Shown: positions 7,067-14,692 of the stretch, one piece after another
Numbering within the stretch: the first letter of the stretch is position 1
Layout of the letters: every line of letters starts with the position of its first letter
From: Alcaligenaceae bacterium
GTDB taxonomy: Bacteria; Pseudomonadota; Gammaproteobacteria; Burkholderiales; Burkholderiaceae_B
DNA length: 18,284 nt
Direction: 5' to 3'
NCBI GenBank assembly: GCA_012512545.1
Contig: JAAZDZ010000314.1
Span: 1-18,284, forward strand
Notes under the pieces: generated by a model
What the model was told of the DNA's origin: nothing
What the model saw: the letters and a program-made list of their open reading frames with translations, nothing else
Database searches by the model: none
Made by a program: the position numbers and the translations under genes

Positions 7067-8074
7067 TCAGGCCGTTTCGGGATTGACGCCCGCAGCGCTG
7101 GCCTGCTCATCCGCGTGGTAGGACGAACGCACCATGGCTCCCACTGCCGCATGGGTAAAGCCCATGGCGTAGGCTTCGCGCTCGAACATCTTGAAGGTGT
7201 CGGGGTGCACGTAGCGGGTGACTGGCAGGTGGTGGGGCGACGGTTGCAGGTATTGGCCGATGGTGAGCATTTCGATGTCGTGCTCGCGCATGTCGCGCAT
7301 GACCTGCAGGATTTCTTCGTCGGTTTCACCCAGGCCAACCATCAGGCCGGACTTGGTGGGAACACCGGGACACAAAGCCTTGAATTCCTTGAGCAGCTTG
7401 AGCGAATGCATGTAATCGGCACCCGGACGCGCCTGCTTGTACAGCCGGGGCACGGTTTCGAGGTTGTGATTCATGACATCGGGCGGCTGCAGCTCGAAAA
7501 TATCCAGCGCGCGCTGCAGGCGGCCACGGAAATCGGGCACCAGGACTTCGATACGGGTGTTGGGCGAATGCTGACGCACTTCGCGGATGCAGTCGGCAAA
7601 ATGAGCAGCACCGCCATCGCGCAGATCGTCGCGGTCAACCGAGGTGATCACCACATATGACAGCCTCATGGCACCGATGCTGCGCGCCAGGTTGACTGGC
7701 TCATCGGCATCCAGAGGATCGGGGCGGCCATGACCGACATCACAGAAGGGACAGCGCCGCGTGCATTTATCGCCCATGATCATGAAGGTAGCCGTGCCCT
7801 TGCCGAAACATTCGCCGATATTCGGGCAGGAGGCTTCTTCACAGACCGTGAACATATTGTTTTCACGCAGGATGCGCTTGATGTCATGGAAGCGCGAACC
7901 CGGCGCAGCGGCCTTGACGCGTATCCATTCCGGTTTCTTCAGGCGCTCGGTCTGGACGATTTTGATGGGAAGACGGGAAGTCTTATCGGCAGACTTCTGC
8001 TTGGCAGTGGGGTCATAGTCAGCCGGGCGTACAGTAGGTTTACGCTCGGCGACCGGCTCATTGGGTGTGGACAT
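7067..8074 (-). CDS. lipA: Lipoyl synthase
   Basis: This radical-SAM enzyme inserts two sulfur atoms into protein-bound octanoyl groups to make lipoyl cofactor, acting on the E2 and GcvH domains loaded by LipB. At 335 residues it is normal length. Both iron-sulfur cluster motifs are intact: the auxiliary-cluster cysteines at 78, 83 and 89 ([12 protein letters not shown]) and the radical-SAM cysteines at 104, 108 and 111 (CTRRCPFC). The conserved C-terminal RSSYHA (316-321) supplies the serine ligand of the auxiliary cluster. AGGAAG precedes the ATG. It is the last gene of the minus-strand run from dacC, 74 bases after the crotonase gene. Confidence 0.98.
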   Translation of the reverse strand: MSTPNEPVAERKPTVRPADYDPTAKQKSADKTSRLPIKIVQTERLKKPEWIRVKAAAPGSRFHDIKRILRENNMFTVCEEASCPNIGECFGKGTATFMIMGDKCTRRCPFCDVGHGRPDPLDADEPVNLARSIGAMRLSYVVITSVDRDDLRDGGAAHFADCIREVRQHSPNTRIEVLVPDFRGRLQRALDIFELQPPDVMNHNLETVPRLYKQARPGADYMHSLKLLKEFKALCPGVPTKSGLMVGLGETDEEILQVMRDMREHDIEMLTIGQYLQPSPHHLPVTRYVHPDTFKMFEREAYAMGFTHAAVGAMVRSSYHADEQASAAGVNPETA

Positions 8075-8100
8075 ACGCTTCCTGACTACGGGACAGTAAA

Positions 8101-8140
8101 GGGCATTTTAACTCGCCATGCGAACTGGCCCTGAATGCCC
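8101..8140 (-). repeat. Inverted repeat between the crotonase gene and lipA
   Basis: GGGCATT (8101-8107) and AATGCCC (8134-8140) are perfect seven-base arms around 26 bases. The pair lies in the short spacer between the crotonase stop (8149) and the lipA start (8074). The long loop makes a stable hairpin doubtful and there is no T-run. It may be chance or a leader structure for lipA. Confidence 0.2.
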
Positions 8141-8148
8141 CGGAAAAA

Positions 8149-8934
8149 TCAACGGCCTTTCCAGACAGGACGGCGCTTGTTCATGAAGGCGTCGATGCCT
8201 TCATGAACGTCTTCGGCCATCATGTTGTCAGCCATGGTGGCCGCAGCGAAATCGTAAGCGTCGGGCAAGGCCATGCCGCGCTGTCTATGGAACATCGCCT
8301 TGCCGGTGCGCACCGCTACCGGGCTTTTCTCGCAGATGGAGCCCACCAGAGCATCTACGGCGGCATCCAGTTCCTGCTCAGGAGCCACGCGATTGATCAG
8401 GCCCTGCTCAGCGGCCTGCTCCGCGCTGATGAAGTCGCCGGTGAGCAACATCTCGAACGCCTTTTTGGCGCCTACATTGCGCGACAGCGCCACTGCAGGT
8501 GTCGAGCAGAACAGCCCCACATTGATGCCAGACACCGCAAACCTGGCGGTATCGGCCGCCACCGCGAGGTCGCAACTGGCCACCAGCTGGCAGCCAGCAG
8601 CGGTGGCGATGCCCTGCACCTTGGCAATCACCGGCACGGGGAACCCGACAATGGTTTGCATGACGCCGCCGCATTGCTGGAAAAGCCGCAGGTAATAGCC
8701 GTGATCGCGGTTGGCCTGCATCTGCTTGAGATCGTGGCCTGCGCAAAAGGCCCGGCCCTCTGCGGCCAGCACCACGCAGCGCAGGGATTCATCCGCAGCG
8801 GCGCTTTCCAGCGCCTGCTGCAACGCCGTCAGCACCTCTTCGGACAGGGCATTGAATTGCCCGGGACGGTTAAGCGTCAAGGTCAGCACGCCCTGCCACA
8901 GCTGACTGATGATGGGGGGTTCCTGCATGCTCAT
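8149..8934 (-). CDS. Enoyl-CoA hydratase/isomerase family protein, ECHDC3-like, catalytic glutamates missing
   Basis: This is a 261-residue crotonase-fold protein. The oxyanion-hole blocks are present (FCAGHDL at 63-69 and GIATAAGCQLVASCDLAVA at 108-126), so it probably binds an acyl-CoA. Rat enoyl-CoA hydratase uses Glu144 (in GCEL) and Glu164 (in QPE). The aligned positions here are Gln116 (GCQL) and Gly136 (FAVSGINVG), with the same spacing of 20. Hydratase activity is therefore unlikely. The stretch GINVGLFCSTPAVALSR and the C-terminal KRRPVWKG resemble the ECHDC3 subfamily, whose reaction is unsettled. I chose the ATG at 8932-8934, with AGGAG 8 bases upstream. The frame stays open to 9060 within lipB, but the extra residues are unlike the family. 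It sits 14 bases after lipB and before lipA, hence probably co-transcribed with lipoate synthesis. Confidence 0.93.
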   Translation of the reverse strand: MSMQEPPIISQLWQGVLTLTLNRPGQFNALSEEVLTALQQALESAAADESLRCVVLAAEGRAFCAGHDLKQMQANRDHGYYLRLFQQCGGVMQTIVGFPVPVIAKVQGIATAAGCQLVASCDLAVAADTARFAVSGINVGLFCSTPAVALSRNVGAKKAFEMLLTGDFISAEQAAEQGLINRVAPEQELDAAVDALVGSICEKSPVAVRTGKAMFHRQRGMALPDAYDFAAATMADNMMAEDVHEGIDAFMNKRRPVWKGR

Positions 8935-8948
8935 GTTGTCTCCTTTTT

Positions 8949-9596
8949 CTAATCGAATACCGCTTGCAAGTTGGCCACCAGTTGCTCGCCGACACGCGCC
9001 ACGCTGCCGGAAATTCCGCAACGGCGCAGATCCACGGTGGGCAGGCCCGCATAACCGCAAGGGTTGATGCCATCGAAGGGCGCGAGATCCATGTCCACAT
9101 TGACAGCCAGGCCATGATAGGCCCTGCCGTTACGCAGCTTGATGCCCAGCGCACCGATCTTTGCCAATTGCGCGCCCTGGGGGTCGTACCGGCCCTGCTG
9201 CTCGTTATAAGGCACATACACACCAGGGGCTCCGGCCATGCGGCGGGCCGTGGGCAGGCCGAGATCGCTCAGGGTGCCGATCACGACATCTTCGAGCTTT
9301 TCCACGTATTCCTTGACGAACATCCCACGACGCTTGAGATCGAACAGGCAATAAGCCACCACCTGTCCCGGGCCATGATAGGTGACCTGGCCGCCCCGAT
9401 CACATTTCACAACTTCGATGCCGCCAGGGTTCAGCAGATGCTCCAGCTTGCCGGCCTGGCCCAGCGTATAGACCGGCGCGTGCTCCACCAGCCAGATTTC
9501 ATCCGGGGTGGAGGCGTCCCGCGCTTCCGTGAATTCACGCATGGCCTCCCACACAGGCGAATAGGCCACATGGCCAGGCAGCCAACGATATTCCAT
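8949..9596 (-). CDS. lipB: Octanoyl-ACP:protein N-octanoyltransferase
   Basis: LipB moves octanoyl from acyl carrier protein to a lysine of lipoyl domains, the step before LipA. The 215-residue protein has [12 protein letters not shown] at 67-78, the catalytic lysine in AKIGALGIK (Lys146) and the catalytic cysteine in INPCGYAGL (Cys180). [17 protein letters not shown] between them is characteristic. The start is the ATG at 9594-9596, with a GTG directly before it (9597-9599) as an alternative that adds one residue. The gene begins 8 bases after ybeD and is followed by the ECHDC3-like gene. Confidence 0.97.
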   Translation of the reverse strand: MEYRWLPGHVAYSPVWEAMREFTEARDASTPDEIWLVEHAPVYTLGQAGKLEHLLNPGGIEVVKCDRGGQVTYHGPGQVVAYCLFDLKRRGMFVKEYVEKLEDVVIGTLSDLGLPTARRMAGAPGVYVPYNEQQGRYDPQGAQLAKIGALGIKLRNGRAYHGLAVNVDMDLAPFDGINPCGYAGLPTVDLRRCGISGSVARVGEQLVANLQAVFD

Positions 9597-9604
9597 CACA
9601 GACT

Positions 9605-9880
9605 CTACAGAACCACTTTCACCATGGGGTGCCCATGCAGGCTGCGGTAGAGGCTGTCGAGCTGTTCGCGCGAAGTGGCGCGCACCGTGAACGTGGCGCT
9701 GACATAATTGCCGCCCTTGCTGGCACGCAGCTCGACAGTCGTTGAGTCGAAGCCCGGATCGTATTGCAGCACGACCTCCGTGAGTGTTTGCGCGAACTCA
9801 GGATGCGAATTGCCCATGACCTTGATGGGGAAGTCACAGGGATATTCGATAAGGGATTCTTCTGGGGGTATTTCTTTCAT
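9605..9880 (-). CDS. ybeD: YbeD/DUF493 family protein
   Basis: This 91-residue protein of the YbeD family has a small ferredoxin-like alpha/beta fold resembling the ACT-type regulatory domain. Its start, [22 protein letters not shown], and the end, [15 protein letters not shown], match the family. The function of YbeD is not established. Its conserved position between dacA and lipB in many proteobacteria suggests a link to lipoate synthesis, but that is context only. GGAG lies 9 bases before the ATG. It is followed 8 bases later by lipB. Confidence 0.93.
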   Translation of the reverse strand: MKEIPPEESLIEYPCDFPIKVMGNSHPEFAQTLTEVVLQYDPGFDSTTVELRASKGGNYVSATFTVRATSREQLDSLYRSLHGHPMVKVVL

Positions 9881-9968
9881 GTGAAGAACTCCGACCGTAT
9901 CGGCCGGAGCTTCTCCGCCACAATACGGGGCACCTCCGGTGCCGTGTTTAAAGTTTGCCTGGCCTGAC

Positions 9969-9991
9969 CCCGCCCTGAAGATCAGGGCGGG
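9969..9991. other. Perfect 10-bp stem-loop between dat and ybeD
   Basis: CCCGCCCTGA, loop AGA, TCAGGGCGGG: a perfect ten-pair GC-rich stem with a three-base loop. It begins 15 bases past the dat stop. No T-run follows in the minus direction (GTCAGGCCAGGC), so a classical intrinsic terminator is not met. It is strong enough to pause polymerase or protect the dacC-dat mRNA from 3' exonucleases. The spacer 9881-10006 may also hold a promoter for ybeD-lipB-lipA, but I cannot point to one. Confidence 0.5.
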
Positions 9992-10006
9992 CGCGCAGGC
10001 GCGTGG

Positions 10007-10870
10007 TCACAAGGCGGCAATCACCGCATCGTAGGCCGCCCGCAGGCGGGTATAAACGGGGCCGGGCCTGCCATCGCCCACGGGCTGGCCGTTGTAGCGC
10101 GTGACAGGCAGCACTTCCTTGGTGGCCGATGTCAGCAGTATCTCGGAAGCCGACAGCACTTCGGCTTCTGTGATGGGCCGCGCCTCGAAGGGAATGCCGC
10201 ATTCAGCGGCCAGTTCTTCCATCAGACCATAGCGTATGCCTTCAAGAATCAGCTTGCCGCGCGGCGGCGCCAGCAGCACACCATTTTTCACAACCCAGAT
10301 ATTGGCCGCCGAACCTTCGGTCAGGCAGCCATTGCGAAACTGGATGACGTCATCGACCCCGGCTTCGATTGCTGCCTGACGCGCCAGCACATTGCCAAGC
10401 AGGGAAATGGATTTGATATTGCAGCGCAGCCAGCGCTCATCGGGCGCGCCGATCGCGCTCAGCCCCTGTTCGCGCAGCGCGGCGTCGGGCCGCTTGAATG
10501 GCGACACCATGCAGAACACGGTGGGTTCAATGCCTTCGGGAAAACCGTGATCCCGCCTGGCGACACCGCGCGTCACCTGGATGTAGACCACGCAATCGCC
10601 CAGCCCTGAGTCTTTGATGAGATCGCGGACAATGCGTTCCCAGTCGGCGCGCGTCAGGCCGCACTCAATGCCTATGGCCGCCAGGCTGCGTTCCAGCCGC
10701 GCCAGGTGGGCATCCATGCGAAAGGGTTTGCCGCCATACGCCGGCACAACGTCGTATACGCCGTCGCCGAAAATGAAACCGCGATCCAGCACAGACACCT
10801 TGGCGTCGCCCAGGCGCACGAGTTCGCCGTTCAGATAAACCAGACTATCGTTGTCTACGTTGGGAATCAT
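10007..10870 (-). CDS. dat: D-amino acid aminotransferase (class IV, PLP)
   Basis: This is a 287-residue fold-type IV PLP enzyme, which in the D-alanine transaminase group interconverts D-alanine and 2-oxoglutarate with pyruvate and D-glutamate. The PLP lysine is Lys153 in RWLRCNIKSISLLGNVLA; the PLP-ring glutamate is Glu185 in LTEGSAANIW; SATKEVLPV binds the phosphate side. The motif TRGVARRDHGFP at 100-111 is typical of D-amino acid rather than branched-chain enzymes. I chose the ATG at 10868-10870, 10 bases after the dacC stop. The frame continues inside dacC to 11008, but those residues do not fit the family. There is no clear ribosome binding site, so coupling to dacC translation is likely. 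Coupling with DacC, which releases D-alanine, makes D-alanine the likely substrate. Confidence 0.93.
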   Translation of the reverse strand: MIPNVDNDSLVYLNGELVRLGDAKVSVLDRGFIFGDGVYDVVPAYGGKPFRMDAHLARLERSLAAIGIECGLTRADWERIVRDLIKDSGLGDCVVYIQVTRGVARRDHGFPEGIEPTVFCMVSPFKRPDAALREQGLSAIGAPDERWLRCNIKSISLLGNVLARQAAIEAGVDDVIQFRNGCLTEGSAANIWVVKNGVLLAPPRGKLILEGIRYGLMEELAAECGIPFEARPITEAEVLSASEILLTSATKEVLPVTRYNGQPVGDGRPGPVYTRLRAAYDAVIAAL

Positions 10871-10880
10871 AGGAGGGCCA

Positions 10881-12083
10881 TCACTCGAACAACAGCCGGA
10901 TTTTGTCGTAGACGCGGCCGAAGAAGCCTGCCTGTGCGACGTCTTCCAGAACATGCAGCGACTCGGTGCGCAGAACATGGCCGTCGAGCGACAGCGAAAC
11001 TTCGCCAACCTGGGCGCCCTTGGTGAGTGGTGCGATCAGGGGCTGCTCATACTGGGCAACGGGGCGGACCTGATCGGCCTTGCCGCGCGGCACGGTGACC
11101 CATACCGGAGAATCAGAACCCAGGCCCACGGTTTCTGATTCGCCTTCCCAGACCCGGGCGGTGACCATGGCGCGCTCGTTGTCGTACAGCTTGACGGTGT
11201 CGAAATTCTGGAAGCTCCAGTTCAGCAGCTTGAGGCTGTTTTCAGCACGCGCGGAATCGCTGGCAGCGCCCACCAGAACTGTCAGAATCCGCCGTCCATC
11301 GCGCTGCGCCGTGGCGATCAGGTTGTAGCCGGCGGATTTGGTATGGCCGGTTTTCAGGCCATCGACTGTGACATCCGCCCACAACAGGCGGTTGCGGTTG
11401 TTCTGCTTGATGTCGTTATAGGTGTATTCCTTCTGGCTGTAGTAATGCAGATACTGGGGGAAGCGGCTGATGAGATGGGCTGCCAGCATGCCCATATCGC
11501 GCACCGAAGTCAGGTGTTCTTCGTGCGGCAGACCCGGCGAGTTAGTGAAATGCGTGTCGTTCAGGCCCTGGCGCGCGGCCTCTTCGTTCATCAGCGCCAC
11601 AAAGGCGGATTCGCTGCCTGCAATGGCTTCGGCCAGCGCCACGGTGGCATCGTTGCCCGATTGCACAATCACGCCCTGCAGGAGGTCGTGTACCGATACC
11701 TGAGAATTGGGCTTGATGAACATGCGCGAACCTTCGGTGCGCCAGGCGTTCTCCGACACATGAACGGTCTGTTCCAGCGTGAGGCGCCCGCTTTCCAGGG
11801 CCTCGAACACCAGATAGGCGGCCATGATTTTGGTTAATGAAGCAGGTTCGATGCGTTCATCGAGATTTTCGGAGGCGATCACCTGGCCGCTGTTCATGTC
11901 CATGCTCATCCAGGCGCGCGCGCCCAAGACTGGGGCGGGCACGCTGGAGAGATTGCCCACCAGGGACTCAACGGGCGCTGCCGGAGCCGGAGAGGCTTCC
12001 TGCGCATGGGACAGAACAGAAGCGGAAGCAAGCGCCAGGGCGGCGACAAAAGATGAGATAGATATACGTGTGCGAGAAGTCAT
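10881..12083 (-). CDS. dacC: D-alanyl-D-alanine carboxypeptidase (PBP5/6 type)
   Basis: This is a 400-residue penicillin-binding protein that trims the terminal D-alanine from peptidoglycan pentapeptides in the periplasm. A signal peptide spans residues 1-28 (ending SHAQ, with cleavage after SHA or nearby). The three active-site motifs are SLTK at 82-85, SGN at 142-144 and KTG at 244-246. A PBP5-like C-terminal beta domain follows, and the tail FFGRVYDKIRLLFE is the amphipathic membrane anchor. I chose the ATG at 12081-12083 because it begins directly before the signal peptide; the frame stays open to 12194 but the extra residues are not signal-like. It is the first gene of the minus-strand run and is followed 10 bases later by dat. 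A CATAAT-like -10 is at about 12138-12143, without a good -35. Confidence 0.96.
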   Translation of the reverse strand: MTSRTRISISSFVAALALASASVLSHAQEASPAPAAPVESLVGNLSSVPAPVLGARAWMSMDMNSGQVIASENLDERIEPASLTKIMAAYLVFEALESGRLTLEQTVHVSENAWRTEGSRMFIKPNSQVSVHDLLQGVIVQSGNDATVALAEAIAGSESAFVALMNEEAARQGLNDTHFTNSPGLPHEEHLTSVRDMGMLAAHLISRFPQYLHYYSQKEYTYNDIKQNNRNRLLWADVTVDGLKTGHTKSAGYNLIATAQRDGRRILTVLVGAASDSARAENSLKLLNWSFQNFDTVKLYDNERAMVTARVWEGESETVGLGSDSPVWVTVPRGKADQVRPVAQYEQPLIAPLTKGAQVGEVSLSLDGHVLRTESLHVLEDVAQAGFFGRVYDKIRLLFE

Positions 12084-12194
12084 CGGTATCGTTGGTTCGG
12101 GACTCGTCGTGCAGAAAGGACGAACGGGGGAGCAGCGCTCATTATGACAGACGCAATAGCAGCAGGGGAACCTCTGAAATAAGTCAAGCGGCAA

Positions 12195-12236
12195 GCAGAT
12201 CTGCAGTGTCCTGTTCGATTAATCAAACAGGACACT
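12195..12236. repeat. Two abutting palindromes between hydrolase gene and dacC
   Basis: GCAGATCTGC (12195-12204) is a perfect ten-base palindrome. It directly abuts a 32-base palindrome (12205-12236) with arms AGTGTCCTGTT and AACAGGACACT around CGATTAATCA, whose core GATTAATC is itself palindromic; 15 of 16 opposed pairs match. It lies 20 bases after the hydrolase stop and over 100 bases before dacC, both on the minus strand. No T-run follows on either strand. It may be a bidirectional-type terminator, a dimeric regulator site, or a fused pair of terminal repeats. No further assignment is possible from the window. Confidence 0.6.
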
Positions 12237-12256
12237 AATGAACAGGCCAGATTTCG

Positions 12257-12910
12257 CTAAGAAAGTTCCAGAGCCCCCAGGCTCTGCTGCACCAGATGCC
12301 GCAATACCAGCAAGCGGCCATGGAAAAAATGCGTGCTGTCTGGAATCACCACCATGGGCAGGCCATGGCCACGGGCAAACTCCATCGCCTCGGACAACGG
12401 CACGACCTCATCGGCTTCGCCATGAACCAGCAGCGTATCTTCTGGAACGGACACATCGCGGAAGCGGAAACGCTCAACGGCTGTCCCAGTCAGAATCAGC
12501 CGGTCTGGGGTGCGCAGCGATTGCGCGGCCAGTTCCGAGTAAAGCTGGGCGGCCACGGCGGTGCCGAACGAAAAGCCTGCCATCAGCCACTGGCCTGCAG
12601 CGGCTTCGGGGTAGCGTTCCTGAAACTGCGCGACCAGGCGCAGCATGTCGGTGGTTTCGCCACGGGCATGGTCGAATTCTCCGGCTGAATCGCCCACACC
12701 CCGGAAATTCGGGCGCAACGCCATCAGACCGTGTTCGGCACAGGCTCGGGCGATGGTGGTCACCACCTTGTTGTTGCGCGCGCCGCCATGCAAAGGATGA
12801 GGGTGGAGCACCAGCGCCCAGCCCCGGATTTCGCCAGACGGGCGATCCAGCGCACACTCAATATTGCCCACCTCGCCTTCAAAAGAAAGGATTTCAGTGC
12901 GAACCTGCAT
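12257..12910 (-). CDS. Alpha/beta hydrolase (COG2945 type)
   Basis: This 217-residue cytosolic alpha/beta hydrolase has no signal peptide. The signature HPHPLHGGARNNKVV at 36-50 and LRPNFRGVGDSAGEFDH at 65-81 are typical of the COG2945 group. The catalytic triad is probably Ser114 in the nucleophile elbow GFSFG, Asp167 in HGEADEVVP and His194 in STHFFHG. The substrate is unknown; members are annotated only as predicted hydrolases. The gene is divergent from birA with a 57-base spacer and is followed by the tandem palindrome before dacC. The call to fold and triad is firm, to function not. Confidence 0.9.
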   Translation of the reverse strand: MQVRTEILSFEGEVGNIECALDRPSGEIRGWALVLHPHPLHGGARNNKVVTTIARACAEHGLMALRPNFRGVGDSAGEFDHARGETTDMLRLVAQFQERYPEAAAGQWLMAGFSFGTAVAAQLYSELAAQSLRTPDRLILTGTAVERFRFRDVSVPEDTLLVHGEADEVVPLSEAMEFARGHGLPMVVIPDSTHFFHGRLLVLRHLVQQSLGALELS

Positions 12911-12967
12911 GTTTTCAAATGAGTTATAACGGGAACCGGTTCATTCTACGCTACCCATCCACGCCCC
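12911..12967. promoter_or_regulatory. Compact divergent spacer, hydrolase / birA
   Basis: The 57 bases hold TATAAC (12925-12930) as a possible -10 for birA, placed to give a leader of about 30 bases. It lies within the palindrome GTTATAAC. A perfect ten-base palindrome GAACCGGTTC follows at 12933-12942. No good -35 is visible. The second palindrome would sit at the start point of a birA transcript, a place where a repressor could act. Confidence 0.3.
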
Positions 12968-13831
12968 ATGCCCTCCTTGCCGCAACTGCCTCTCCCCATG
13001 CCGGAACGCATGCAGGCCCTGCTCCAGCAGAGCCTGCCAGAATTCCATTGCATTGAATGGGTGGGCCGTACCACCTCCACCAACGCTGACCTGCTGCATC
13101 GCGCCCGCGCCGAGGCGGGCACTCTGGCGCGCCCCTGGCTGCTGGGCGCCCACTTGCAGGAAAGCGGGCGCGGGCGTTCGGGCCGCAGCTGGCAGAACCG
13201 CTCGGGCGCCAATCTGATGTTTTCCTGTGCCTTCGACATTTTCCTGCCACCCGCGTCCTTGCCCACACTCTCGCCCTTCGGCGGCCTGATCGCCGCTGAA
13301 ACCCTGCGCAGCCTGTTGACTGCCTCCAACCGGCCTCTGCTCACCATGAAGTGGCCCAATGATCTGCAATGGCGCTTCGCCAAACTGGCCGGCCTTCTGG
13401 TTGAAGTCACGCGGGCGGGCACGGCACGGCAGTCTGCCGATCATCATGTCGCCATACTGGGCATCGGCATCAATCTGGACGATGCCCGCGCGCTCAGCAC
13501 ATCACTGAACCGCCGGATCGCCGACTGGTCGGAAATCGGCCGGGCTGACAGCGCAGCGGCCCGCGTGCGCCCCGAACAAATCGTGATGCGCATCGCGCGC
13601 GCCTGGTACGAAAACTTCTCGGTTCTCACTTCGCAAGGGTTTGAAGGGTTGCCGGAACGCTATGCAGCGGTAGACGGGCTGCTGGGCCAGAAAATCGACA
13701 TTCTGGAGAACGACCGCATCGTGCGCAGCGGCAACGCAGTGGGCGTCAATCAGGCCGGACAGCTGCTGCTGCGCAGCCCCGATGGCGAACATGCCATCTC
13801 GGTGGGCGAGGTTTCCGCGAGGACCGCATAA
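12968..13831 (+). CDS. birA: Biotin--[acetyl-CoA-carboxylase] ligase
   Basis: This enzyme activates biotin with ATP and attaches it to the biotin carboxyl carrier protein. It is 287 residues long. Key motifs are STNADLL at 37-43, the biotinyl-AMP loop ESGRGRSGRSW at 65-75, KWPNDL at 128-133 with KLAGLLVE at 139-146, and GIGINLD. A small C-terminal beta domain ends the protein. The N-terminal DNA-binding domain of E. coli BirA is absent, so it should be an enzyme without repressor function. The first ATG is used; ATGs at 12998 and 13010 are possible, and none has a good ribosome binding site. It overlaps coaX by one base (TAATG). Confidence 0.95.
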   Translation: MPSLPQLPLPMPERMQALLQQSLPEFHCIEWVGRTTSTNADLLHRARAEAGTLARPWLLGAHLQESGRGRSGRSWQNRSGANLMFSCAFDIFLPPASLPTLSPFGGLIAAETLRSLLTASNRPLLTMKWPNDLQWRFAKLAGLLVEVTRAGTARQSADHHVAILGIGINLDDARALSTSLNRRIADWSEIGRADSAAARVRPEQIVMRIARAWYENFSVLTSQGFEGLPERYAAVDGLLGQKIDILENDRIVRSGNAVGVNQAGQLLLRSPDGEHAISVGEVSARTA

Positions 13832-14676
13832 TGCGAAACGGCTCCATCCTCCTTGTTGACGCGGGCAATACCCGGGTGAAGTTCGGCTGGCTGCGCCGCG
13901 GGCAAAGCCACCGTCAGCCCGACACCCTGGCATTGGGCCATGCCGAACTGGATCAACTGCCGCAATGGCTGGCCAGCCTGCCCGCCCCCCCTGATGCCGC
14001 ATTGGGCGTAAGCGTCGCCAGCGAGGCAGTGGCCACGCTGATCGAACACACCCTGCAACCTGTCATCACCATGCACTGGCTGCGCAGTTCTGCCTATGCG
14101 GCGGGCGTCACGAACCTTTATGAACACCCCGAACAATTGGGCAATGACCGCTGGATCGCCCTGATCGGGCTGGGCGGCCATACGCGATCCGCAGCTCTGC
14201 TGGCCAGCTTTGGCACGGCCACGACAGTCGATACCCTGGGCCCGCTGGCGGCCTCGGGGCAGGCCCGGACATACCGCCTGGATGAACAAACGGAAAGCCG
14301 CCGCTTTGAAGGCGGCATTATTCTGCCCGGGCCGGAACTGATGCGCCAATCCCTGGCGCGCGGCACAGCCGGCCTGCCCTATGCCCAGGGCGCAAGCGTG
14401 GCCTTTCCACGCAATACCCACACGGCCATCAGCAGCGGCATCGCTGCCGCCCAGGCCGGGGCGGTCATCCGGCAATGGCGCTGCGCGCTTGATACCCTGG
14501 GCGTTGCGCCCAAGGTGTATTGTTCGGGAGGCGGCTGGCCTCTGGTTGCCGATGAAATCACGGCCACGCTGCAACGCGCCCAGGCTGATAACGGTCTGCC
14601 GGTCAGCGCCCCGCACTGGCTGGATGCGCCCGTGCTGGACGGCCTGTCAGCCCTGGCGGGGCAGACACTGCCCTGA
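13831..14676 (+). CDS. coaX: Type III pantothenate kinase (Baf in Bordetella)
   Basis: CoaX phosphorylates pantothenate in the first step of CoA synthesis. The 281-residue protein has the ASKHA-type motifs LLVDAGNTRVKFGW at 7-20, LGNDRW at 103-108 with the catalytic aspartate Asp106, SFGTATTVDTL at 127-136, GGIILPG at 161-167 and YCSGGGWPL at 230-238. In Bordetella pertussis the same family is called Baf, a factor that affects pertussis toxin transcription. The start overlaps the birA stop by one base, with GAGGA about 9 bases upstream, so the two are translationally coupled. A convergent small membrane protein gene ends 16 bases after it. Confidence 0.96.
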   Translation: MRNGSILLVDAGNTRVKFGWLRRGQSHRQPDTLALGHAELDQLPQWLASLPAPPDAALGVSVASEAVATLIEHTLQPVITMHWLRSSAYAAGVTNLYEHPEQLGNDRWIALIGLGGHTRSAALLASFGTATTVDTLGPLAASGQARTYRLDEQTESRRFEGGIILPGPELMRQSLARGTAGLPYAQGASVAFPRNTHTAISSGIAAAQAGAVIRQWRCALDTLGVAPKVYCSGGGWPLVADEITATLQRAQADNGLPVSAPHWLDAPVLDGLSALAGQTLP

Positions 14677-14692
14677 CCCAAGTCGGCAGCCC

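Noticed and set aside
8203..8952. 249-codon plus-strand open frame opposite the crotonase gene
   Set aside because: His- and Gly-rich shadow of a well-supported gene.
8935..9060. Amino-terminal extension of the crotonase frame into lipB
   Set aside because: The extra 42 residues do not resemble the family, and a good AGGAG lies before the ATG at 8934.
10871..11008. Amino-terminal extension of the dat frame into dacC
   Set aside because: The residues are a frame-shifted reading of dacC; the D-amino acid aminotransferase family begins at the ATG at 10870.
13750..14616. 288-codon minus-strand open frame opposite coaX
   Set aside because: Antisense to coaX, which has all expected motifs; composition is that of a shadow frame.
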